Source: Saprospiraceae bacterium (GTDB lineage: Bacteria > Bacteroidota > Bacteroidia > Chitinophagales > Saprospiraceae). Taken from it: DNA of 32,951 nucleotides. The DNA lies in assembly GCA_019694255.1 (NCBI GenBank), contig JAIBCI010000050.1, forward strand, positions 1 through 32,951, in the 5' to 3' direction. Within the stretch, counting starts at the first letter, position 1. Every line of letters starts with the position of its first letter. The translations under genes were made by a program, and so were the position numbers. This document shows, one piece after another, positions 8,852 through 20,800 of this stretch. The notes below the pieces were generated by a model. It ran no database searches. It was not told the origin of the DNA and worked only from the letters and a program-made list of their open reading frames with translations.

Positions 8852-11800
8852 ATGAAAACATTTTTCCATCAGATTGCGAGAAACTTCAAAATGCGATTCA
8901 CACTTACAGCATTCGCGAGTGTGATGATGCTATTAATGGCCGCCTTTGCGCCTATGAAGGGTTGGAGCCAGACTGTCAAAACAGAAAAGGCTATTGCCTC
9001 TGGTTGTTATTACTACGGAGGTGCCAGTAAGACAACAATTAGTGTACAGGTTGGCTGGACAGGTGCCGTCAATGGTGACATCATCAAAGTGGTGCTCGAC
9101 GGTTCTACAACCAGGAATATCAAACCGGAGTCATTCTATGATCCGGGCACAGGTTCCGCAATTGCCGGACCAATGGTAACGCCACAGGTTGTCGCATTTG
9201 AAATTAATGCAGATGGAATTTCACATAAAATAGAAGTAGATTTATTTTCCTCTACCAATGTGCTAAAAGCATCCGGTGCGGACTATTATGTCACTGCGCC
9301 AACACCATGTGCGCCAATTGCATGTAGCGGTACTGCATTAGGAGGTATGGTCTATTTTGATAACAATGCAGACGGAATACATGATGCAGGAGAAACGCAG
9401 GGAATAGAAAATGTGACCGTTACGGCATTTGACAAAAATGGAAATGTGTACAATGCAACATCGGATGGGTACGGAAAATATGCATTCAGTGCAGCCTTGG
9501 GCAATAATATTCCAACAGCCAATTTTCCTGTGCGACTGGAATTTACCAATTGGCCAACGAATGTAATGGGTAATTCCGGACCCTCCATTACTGGTAACAA
9601 ATCAAGTGTAAGATTCGTAGCAGCTGCTGCGTGTAATGTAGATTGTGGTGGGGTATACCCTTTGAACTATTCACAGTCCAATCCTACCATTTTCAATAAC
9701 ATCTATACCAACGGTGACCCGCTGGCAGGAGGTACTGCAGGAAATGAACCTGGATTGATTTCTCACGCATACACTAACAATACAGATTATAATATCACAA
9801 CGATTGTCAAACAAAATTTAATTGGTAGTGCCTGGGCAAAGGCCTGGAATAAATTTGAAAAGAAGTTAATAGTGGCTTCGTTTCTGAAGCGTCACAGCGG
9901 ATACGGACCACTGGGACCAGGTGGATTATATATCCTCAATTATACCAATCCAGGTTCACCTGTTTTTAGTCAGTTGATCGATATAACAACGATTGGAATT
10001 AACGTTGGTCAGGCCTTGATACCGTCAAATGCGGCAAGGGGGCTCTTAGCCAATAAAGATACCCCGAATAAAGATGCAGCCGTTTTTGGACTGGTGGCGA
10101 AAGCAGGTATTGGAGGTATTGATTTATCAGAGGATGGCAATATGCTTTATCTCATGAATCTATACGATCGGAAAATATACTCTATCAATTTTACCAACTA
10201 CTGGAATACCGGAACACTCCCAACCGCATCCGATGTGACTTCTTACGCTGTACCAGATCCTGGCTGCACAGGAGGTGACTACAGACCATTTGCATTAAAG
10301 GTATACAATGGTGTTTTATATACGGGTATGGTTTGTGACGGTTCAACCGGAACCAAATCCAATATGGTGGCCTATGTCAAAGGAATGGATCTGACGACCA
10401 ATACATGGTTCGATGTATTCGATTTCCCGCTAACCTATCCTAAGGGTTATCCCGATCAGCAGGATGGATCAAAAGTGGGATGGTATAAATGGAGTGACGT
10501 CATGTCTGATGTTTGGAACGGTACAGGATCTATTCTTCATCCAGTACCTATTTTTTCAGATATTGAATTTGACTTGGATGGTACGATGGTTTTGGCCTTG
10601 ATGGACCGTACCCCACAACAAATGGGGCATGAAAACTATGATAACCCTGCCCTGAATGGAGGTGCATTTATTGCAGCGGGAGGTGATTATCTGAGGGCAT
10701 TCTATTCCAATGGCGCATATGTATTAGAGAATGCTGCCAAAGCAGGACCCAATGTAGGTTTTTATCCAACCAACAACCAGGGACCTGGATTTGGAGAATT
10801 CTATAATGATAATATCGATGGTGGTGTCAAATACCACACGGAGATGGGTACCGGTGGACTGGTGCTCGTTCCGGGATCAGGAGAAGTCCTGGCTGGCATG
10901 GTTGACCCAAATTTTTACGCGGGTGGACCACTTTACGCCAATGGTGTTCGCAGGATGAGTAATACGACCGGAAATCATACCGGAGGATTTTCTTACATCG
11001 CAGGAAATTCGATTGACAATTTTGCCAAAGGTATCGGCATAGGAGATATGGAAGCCGCTACCAACAACCTTACCTACATCGAATTGGGTAACTATGTGTG
11101 GCGGGACAGCGATGCAGATGGTATACAGGATCCTGCCGAAACAGGTGTAAGTGGAATTATTCTTAAATTATATAAATCATCAGATGGTTCATTAATTGGT
11201 ACTGCAACCACTGATGCCAATGGTAACTATTATTTTTCGACGTTGAGTGGACTCAGCATTCTTCCGAATACAGATTATTGTATTCTGGCGGGTGTTGGAC
11301 AGTATGTTACAGGTCCGGGAACCATAACGCTCGGAGGAATTACTTACTCTCTAACAGCATTTAATACTGGGCAGGGAGCGGATCCGGACCTGAATGATAA
11401 TGATTTTACAAATGGCAATTTGTCGACTGCGTTAGGAGCAAGACCGGCAGGTTATCCGCAATTCTGCGTTAAAACCGGAGAATACGGGTATATCAACCAT
11501 ACCATCGATATGGGTCTCATTCCTTGTAGTATCACCGGCACCGCGACACCGACAGCTTGTAAGGATAACGGTACGCCTTATAATACTGCGGATGATTACT
11601 TCCAGGTAGTCGTCAACGCTACCAACGGAGCAGCAGGGCCAGCCAATATGTACGAAGTCGTATACAATAACGTGGTTATTGGAACAGGTACGTACGGTAC
11701 AAGCATAACGGTAGGCAATGCGACTACGCCACCTTTTAAACCAGATGGTACAACAACTTATGATTTATATATTAGAGACAAAGACCATCCGGATTGTATT

Positions 11801-14800
11801 ACGGGTGTAATTAAAGTTGGGCCTGTCACGCCTTGCCCGAAATATTACGACTGGGGTGACCTGCCGGATACCAACTCTGGCCTGCCAAATAGTTATGCAA
11901 CAAATAATACCAATGGTGGAGAGGGTCTAGGTCCTAATCACTTAATCATTGATGGATTGAAGATTGGAAATACCATCGATTCAGAAAACGATGGGCAGCC
12001 CAATACAGGGGCAACTGGAGATGGCAATGATGAAGATGGTGTGACCTTGCCTATGTTTATCGCAGGGCAAACGGCTACCGTTCCTGTGACGGTCATGAAT
12101 ATGACCGGAGGCGATGCCAAATTGACAATGTTCATTGATTTTAATAAGAATGGCAATTTGAATGAAGCCTCTGAAATGGCATCAGCCACTGTCCCAACCG
12201 GAACAAATGGTATTATTAACTTAAGCATTCTGGTACCAACCAATGCTATTGCCAATCAAAATATCGGTGTTCGATTCAGATTGTCTACAGATGCAGCTTC
12301 AAGTATGATTCCAACGGGTGCAGCTCCGGATGGTGAAGTTGAAGACTATATCACACAAATTATGGCTTATGATTATGGTGACCTGCCGGATACTGATAAT
12401 GGTAGCGGTTCTTACCCGACCAATACTAATAATGGTGGTGAAGGCATAGGTGCTAGTCATAAAATAATAACTGGTCTTAAAATGGGTGCTTCTGTAGATG
12501 CAGAAGCAGATGGACAACCCAACACACTAGCAACTGGAGATGGTAGTGATGAAGATGGCGTGACCCTGCCAATGCTGATTGCAGGAACTACGGTCACGGT
12601 GCCGGTAACTGTAATGAACACAACCGGCGCTACTGCAAAGCTTACGATGTTTGTAGATTTCAATTTGGATCATGATTTTAATGATGCAGGTGAAATGGTT
12701 AGCGCCAACGTAAGTACAGGCACCAATGGTGTAGTTAACCTTACCTTGCCAGTTCCTGCAGATGCAGTACTCAATAAGAGCTTGGGAGTAAGGTTTAGAT
12801 TATCAACAGATGCGACAAAGAGTATGTCTCCAACCGGATCAGCGCCGGATGGAGAAGTTGAAGACTATCTTACGACTGTGATGGGATATGATTATGGTGA
12901 CCTTCAGGACACCAATAACGGTGCCGGATCTTATCCGACTAATCTTACCAACGGTGGCGAAGGTGTTGGCCCAAGTCACAAAATTGTTGATGGATTGAAG
13001 ATTGGTACTGTCATTGACGCAGAAGGCAATGGGCAACCCTCTACTTTGGCAGATGGAGATGACAATAATGGATCTACGGCAGATGATGAAGAGGGTGTAA
13101 CCTTACCGGCTTTCAATACCGGTAATACGGCAATAATACCTGTCAGGGTAATGAATATGACCGGAACAGATGCCAAATTGACAATGTTTATTGATTTCAA
13201 TAATAACAAGAACCTGGCAGATCCGGGAGAGATGACTTCAATAACTGTTCCAGCGGGTACTAATTCGACACTTAACATGAGTATCCTGGTCCCGGTTACT
13301 GCTGCGACCAATACGAATTTGGGTGTTAGATTCAGGTTAAGTACAGATGCTGCGGCCAGTATGATTCCAACCGGTGCCGCTCCAGATGGTGAGGTTGAGG
13401 ACTATGTAACAAGTATTACAGGTTCTGTAATTACACATAACAAATCCATTAAAAAAGTCACTTCAACAGGTCTCAACCAATATCTCGTTGAATATACCAT
13501 TAATGTCATAAACAGTGGCAGTGGATCAGGTACATACAAACTGGAAGACAGAACTGCATTTGACAACGATATCAATATACTCAGTGCAAGTTATACTTCA
13601 AATGCACCTGGAAACTTAGGTCCGGTTAATCTAATAGGCAGCGGAATATGGACTCTTGCTTCGAATCAGACTATCAATGCGAATACAACCCATACTTATA
13701 CGGTTGGCGTAAATGTTTCGATAGACCTGTTAGATGGAGTGACCGGAGATGACAAATACACAAATTGTGGCAAGGCCATCACCAATTACCCTAGTTCAGG
13801 AGAAGGACTTTTCAATGAATCAATTCTTGATATCTATGCGGATGGTTCAGTTGATCAAAAAGACACTGCATGCACAGATCTTCCTTTTATCATTCATGAT
13901 AAGACACTCGGAACAGTTACACAGGTTGGGGTCAACACCTACGATGTAGTGTATGGAATTCTTGTAAAAAATATTGGAGGAGCAACCGGTCAGTATGATC
14001 TGCAGGATGAGCCAATGTTTGACGATGATATTACCCAGGTTTCTGCCAAAGTCTTAAGCAGCATCACCGGTGTAACAACAACATTGGGCGTGCCCGGACC
14101 ATGGTTATTGGCCAATAATCAGAGTATTGCAGCCGGTGCCTCACAGAATTATACGTTGACCGTAAGAGTTAAGTTGGATCTTGAAGATGGTGTGGTCGGA
14201 GATGATCAATATACTTCATGTGGAACATTGAATCCCGGAATTCCAAATGAGAATGAAGGATTATTCAACAGGAGTTTGCTGGATGTAAATGATGATGGCA
14301 AATTTGATTACCGCGACAGTGTCTGTACAGATATTCCATATATCGTGCATGAAAAACTGATCGATAATGTGGTTACAACTGGAATCAATAAATACAAAAT
14401 CACCTACAAAATCATCGTTAAGAACATTGGTGGAGCCTCTGGTTCTTATAACCTGAGCGATGCGCCAGGATTTGATGATGACATTACCATTACGGCTTCT
14501 CAGTATTCTACCAATGCCGCGGGTAATCCTGGAAATCCAGGACCTGTAGCGTTGGCAGGAAGTGGCCCATGGACATTGGCTACCAATCAGAATATCAGTG
14601 CGGGTGCCACACAGACATTTACCATACCGGTGGATGTTACTGTAAGTCTCGAAGCAGGAAGTGGTGGTGACAATATTCTGAAAGCTTGTGGTCAGGCGGT
14701 ACCTGGAGTTCCACGGGTCGGAGAAGGATTGTTCAACAGGAGCTTGCTGGATTTGGATAAAAATGGTACACCGGATCGCCAGGATTCAGTATGTTATGAC

Positions 14801-17800
14801 ATTCCATACATCATACACGACAAGGAAATTGTAAGCGTTGTACCGAACGGTGCCAATGCGTATATTGTAAACTATAAGATCAACGTCAAAAACGTTGGAA
14901 CAGTTAGTGGTAATTACGGTTTGGCTGACGCTCCAAACTTTGATAATGATATAAATATTCAGAGTGCAAGTTATACCAGCAATGCGCCAGGCTTCCTTGG
15001 ACCTAATAATCTGGCGGGTAATGGACCATGGACTTTGTCTACCAATGTAAGCCTTGGAGCGGGAGCAACGCATACTTACAATCTGGCAGTAAAAGTTAAT
15101 ATTGACCTGCTGGATGGTGTGTCTGGTGACGATAGTTACTATGCATGTAACAGAAGCAGCTCAACGCATTATACAGCTGGGGAAGGATTATTTAATGAAT
15201 CCAGACTTGATTTGAACAATGACGGTCTGGCAGATATGAAGGATACGGTTTGTGCTGATCTTCCATTTATCATCCATGATAAGACACTTGGATCTGTTAC
15301 TCCGGTTGGAGTCAATACTTATGATGTGGTGTATGGTATCCTTGTAAAAAATATTGGTGGTGCAGTTGGTCAGTATGATCTTCAGGATGAACCAATGTTT
15401 GACGATGATATTACCCAGGTTTCAGCCAAAGTGTTAAGTAGTGTTACCGGTGTAACAACATCACTGGGCGTGCCCGGACCATGGTTATTGGTAAATAATC
15501 AGAGTATTGCAGCCGGTGCCTCTCATAATTATACATTGACCGTAAGAGTTAAGTTGGATCTTGAAGACGGCGTATCTGGGGATGACAAGTATACTTCTTG
15601 TGGAACATTTAATCCGGGTGTCCCTAAAGAGAATGAAGGATTATTCAACAGGAGTTTGCTGGATGTAAATGATGACGGCAAATTTGATTACCGTGACAGT
15701 GTCTGTACAGATATTCCATATATCGTGCATGAAAAACTGGTCGATAATGTAACCCAGACTGGGATTAACAAGTATAAGGTAACTTATAAAATCATTGTTA
15801 AGAATATTGGTGGAGCCTCTGGTTCTTATAACCTGAGCGATGCACCTGGATTTGATGATGACATTACCATTACGGCTTCTCAGTATTCTACCAATGCCGC
15901 GGGTAATCCTGGAAATCCGGGACCTGTAGCGCTGGCTGGAAGTGGCCCATGGACATTGGCTACCAATCAGAATATCAGTGCGGGTGCCACACAGACATTT
16001 ACCATACCGGTGGATGTTACAGTAAGTCTCGAAGCAGGAAGTGGTGGTGACAATATTCTGAAAGCTTGTGGTCAGACAGTACCTGGAGTTCCACGGGTCG
16101 GAGAAGGATTGTTCAACAGGAGCTTGCTGGATTTGGATAAAAATGGCACACCGGATCGCCAGGATTCAGTATGTTATGACATTCCGTACATCATACACGA
16201 CAAGGAAATTGTAAGCGTTGTACCGAACGGTGCCAATGCGTATATTGTAAACTATAAGATCAACGTCAAAAACGTTGGAACAGTTAGTGGCAATTACGGT
16301 TTGGCTGACGCTCCAAACTTTGATAATGATATAAATATACAGAGTGCAAGTTATACGAGCAATGCGCCGGGCTTCCTTGGACCTAATAATCTGGCGGGTA
16401 ATGGACCATGGACTTTGTCTACCAATGTAAGCCTTGGAGCGGGAGCTACGCATACTTACAATCTGGCAGTGAAAGTTAATATTGACCTGCTGGATGGTGT
16501 GTCTGGTGACGATAGTTACTATGCATGTAACAGAAGCAGCTCAACGCATTATACAGCTGGGGAAGGATTATTTAATGAATCCAGACTTGATTTGAATAAT
16601 GACGGTCTGGCAGATATGAAGGATACGGTTTGTGCTGATCTTCCTTTTATTATTCATGACAAGACGATTAGTAGTGTTACGCCGGTAGCAATTAATACAT
16701 ACGATGTCGTATACAATATTGATGTCAAAAATATTGGAGGAGCAACGGGCACGTACGATCTTGATGACGAACCTGAATTTGAAGATGATATTACTCAAAT
16801 TTCAGCCAAATTCTTAAGTAGCGCAACAGGCATTACAACTTCTTTGGTAATCCCTGGTCCTTGGAAATTGGCCAATAATCAAACAATTTCTGCCGGATCA
16901 ACCCAAAAATACACCATCACAGTAAGAGTGAAAATTGATCTCGAAGATGGTGTTTCAGGAGATGATCATTACGATGCTTGTGGATCATCCGCGCCAGGAA
17001 CTCCGAAAGATTTTCAAGGTCTGTTTAACAGGAGTTTACTGGATATTAATGATGATGGAAAGCCTGATTACAGAGATAGTGTATGCGCAGATTTGCCTTA
17101 CGTCGTTCATGAAAAACTGATTGACAATGTAACTCAGACTGGTATTAATAAGTACAAAGTAACTTATAAGATCATTGTTAAGAATATTGGTGGCGCTACA
17201 GGTTCATACAATCTGAGCGATGCGCCTGGATTTGATGATGACATTACCATTACGGCTTCTCAATATTCTACCAATGCGTCAGGTAATCCTGGAAATCCGG
17301 GACCTGTAGCTTTGGCTGGTACTGGACCATGGACATTAGCAACAAATCAAAGTATTAATGCCGGGGCTGTTCAGGTATTTACAATTCCGGTAGATGTAAG
17401 TGTAAGCTTAGCTGCAGGATCAGGCGGTGACAATGTGCTTAAGGCATGCGGCCAGACAGTACCTGGAATTCCAAGAGTGGGTGAAGGTCTGTTTAACAGG
17501 AGCTTGCTGGATTTGGATAAAAATGGCACGCCGGATCGTCAGGATTCGGTATGTTATGACTTGCCGTATATTATTCATGACAAGGAAATAGTAAGTGTGG
17601 TGCAAACCGGTGCTACAAATTATACTGTAAACTACAAAATCACAGTTAAGAATATTGGTACCATAACAGGTACTTATGGATTGGCGGATGCACCAGCATT
17701 TGATAATGACATAGCCATTCTAGCAGCACGTTATACCAGCGATGCACCATCATACTTCGGTCCTATTGCCCTTGCAGGGATTGGTCCTTGGACATTGTCC

Positions 17801-20800
17801 TCCGGAGTCAATCTGGCTGCGGGTGGTACACATACTTACAACCTAGCCGTGGACGTCAAGATTGATTTAATTGACGGAACGTCAGGTGATGATGTCTATT
17901 TTGCTTGTGGAAGAAGTAGTTCTACGCATTATACAGCTGGAGAAGGTCTATTTAATGAATCCAGATTGGATTTAAACAATGATGGACTTGCAGACATGCG
18001 GGATACCGTTTGTGCAGATCTTCCATTTGTGATTCATGACAAAACCATTATCAGCGTAACCCCTACCGGAGTCAATACTTACGATGTGGTGTATGGAATT
18101 GATGTTCGGAATATTGGTGGTGCAACAGGTAAATATGACTTGAGAGATGAACCAAAATTTGATAACGATATTGCAATGCTGAATGCAAAATATCTAAGTT
18201 CTGTAACAGGCACAACGACGAGTTTGGCTGTACCTGGCCCATGGATTCTTGCAAGCAATCAAAGTATCAATGCAGGAGCACTCCAAAAGTATACGATTAC
18301 TGTAGGTGTTGCCATTGACCTTGAAGACGGTTTGACAGGCGATGATCGTTATTCATCATGCGGTACACAAACTCCGGGAATGCCTGGAGAAAATGAAGGT
18401 CTTTTCAACAGAAGTTTGTTAGATGTAAATCATGACGGCGCTTATGATTACCGCGATAGTGTATGTGCAGATATTCCTTACATTGTACATGAAAAAATTA
18501 TTGATAATGTAGTCTCTACAGGAATCAATAAATATAAGATTACGTATAAAATCAATGTGAAAAACATTGGCGGTGCTGCCGGATTGTATAATCTGAGCGA
18601 TGCGCCTGGTTTCGATGATGATATTACGATAACGGCGGCAAGGTATTCCTCAAATGCTGCGGGTAATGCTGGCAATCCTGGCCCGGTTATTTTGGCAGGA
18701 ACAGGGCCATGGACACTGGCCGTGAATCAGAATATTAACCCGGGTACAACCCAGACATTCACTATTCCGGTAGATGTAAGTATTAGCCTTGCAGCAGGTT
18801 CTGGTGGCGATAATATCTTGCGTTCGTGTGGACAGACCGTACCGGGTGTTCCGCGTGTAGGAGAAGGCTTATTCAATCGTAGTTTGTTGGATATTGACAG
18901 AAATGGTACCCCTGACAGACAGGATTCTGTTTGCTATGATTTGCCATATATTGTTCACGAAAAACAGTTTGTTGGTACCACCCAAACAGGTGCCAGGACT
19001 TTTAAAGTTGATTACAAGATTATCGTTCGCAACATAGGTACAGCCGCCGGCACTTACGGATTAGCGGATGCCCCGGCATTTGACAATGACATAGATATTA
19101 CCAGTGCGAGCTTTACAAGCAATGCGCCAGGTTATTCAGGACCGTTGAACTTAGCAGGTTCAGGACCTTGGAACCTGTCCAATAATGTCAATATTGGTGC
19201 AAATGGCGTGCATACTTATAATATTGCTGTAAATGTCAGATTTGACCTGAGTACAAGTACCGGTGATAAGGTTTACAATCAATGCGGTAAGGCAAATCCT
19301 AATTTACTTACTGCTGGAGAAGGCTTGTTCAATGAATCGAGACTTGATCTTGATAATGATGGACTTGCAGACATGCGGGATACGGTTTGCGCAGACCTTC
19401 CTTATGTGGAACATCAGAAGTACTTTACGAGCGTTGTAAAGACAGGTCTGGGAATGTACACTGTAAAGTACAAAGTGGAGGTTAAGAACAGGGGAGGTGC
19501 AGTTGGAACTTATGATCTGATTGATAATCCTGGTCTGGATGATGACTTTGAGATTGTTAGTGCAAAACTGAGTTCTGACGCTTCGGGTAATCCTGCAACA
19601 CCGGGTCCAGTGAGCATTGCCAATAATGGTCCTTGGGTTTTTGCCAATGATCAGAATATCAATCCAGGTGGTATTCAGACTTATAACCTGTCACTTGATG
19701 TGAAAATTGACCTTCAGACGGTATCAAGTGCCGGAGATGAAGTATACAATTATTGTGGAACGCATTTTCCTGGCATTCCAAGCAAGGGCGAAGGTTTATT
19801 TAATGAATCTACACTGGATGTAAATAATGATGGATTGCCGGATCAACGCGATTCAGTCTGTCAGGACGTGGAAATTGTTGATCTCGCATTGAGAAAGCAG
19901 GTTGTTACTGCCGGACCTTATGCGTATGGACAGGATATCACATTCTCAATACAGGTTGTTAACCAGGGTAACGTGACAATGAATCAAGTCGAAGTGACAG
20001 ATCACATTCCGATTGGGTATAGCCTGGCACCAGGTAATGTTGGATGGACGGGAGTATATCCGAATATCAAAAAGGTTATTCCTGGACCATTAGCACCAGG
20101 AAGTTCCCTGACGACCAATTTAGTCCTGAGATTAAAACAAACGCAGGGTGGTCGTATGGATTGGGTCAACTACGCAGAAGTATCCAAGACTATTAATTCT
20201 CGTGGAGAAGATGTTTCTTTGGATGACGAGGATAGCAGACCTGCGAGTGATGGACCGGCTGAACGTGCAGTCAAGCCAGGTGACGTAAAAGATGATGATA
20301 TTTTCAGCAGAGACAAGGGTGGTGAAGAAGATGATCACGATCCTGCCGGAATTGAAGTCTATGACCTTGCATTAAGAAAAATTTACAAAGGAGCTTATCC
20401 GATTCATTATAATGATGTAGTTCCATTTGAAATTACGATATTTAATCAGGGTAATATTTCCAGTAAGGAAATCAGTATTGTGGATTACATACCGCAGGGA
20501 TATGAATGGGATGTTGCACTCAATGGTGGCTGGAGTTATAATAGTTTAACTAGAATGGCCACTACGACTTATCCTGGAACAATCGTGCCAGGAGATAGTG
20601 CTAAAGTAACTGTATATGTTAAAGTACTGGTCAATTATTCAGGTATTAAAGCCTGGGATAATTATAGCGAAATCAAGAGTACGAAGGATACTACCGGAGT
20701 GGTCCGCACAAAGGATATTGACTCTAATTTTGACATGATACCAGACAATGATATGGGAGGAGTTCCGGATACCAAATCAGATAATTTTATTGATGATGAT

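Larger units (their letters stand above)
13436..19879 (+). repeat. Array of fourteen ~153-aa modules, C0-(ABC)x4-D
   Basis: Module starts (His codon of H-[DEN]-K or HQK): C0 13436; A1 13895, B1 14348, C1 14816; A2 15275; A3 16655; A4 18035; D 19412. A, B and C units are 151, 156 and 153 residues. The A starts are exactly 1380 bp apart three times running; the fourth interval is 1377 bp because C4 lacks one codon. Every module has a DUF11-like beta core (Y.[VI].Y.I.VKN.G), a [FL]DxD[IF] strand, PGPW or GPW before the N-x-x-[IL] turn, a first Cys, EGLFN[ER]S, and a closing acidic loop ending in DS/DTVC. Copies 1 and 2 are the most similar; copies 3 and 4 and module D are progressively diverged. 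Confidence 0.92.

Noticed and set aside
14786-16453. Two similar minus-strand frames (14786-15073 and 16166-16453) inside the repeat array
   Set aside because: They are antisense shadows of the duplicated C1 and C2 modules; their similarity comes from the repeat.
13436-19879. Could the regular repeats be a CRISPR array or a tandem satellite?
   Set aside because: The unit is about 460 bp, fully coding in one frame, and has no spacer structure.
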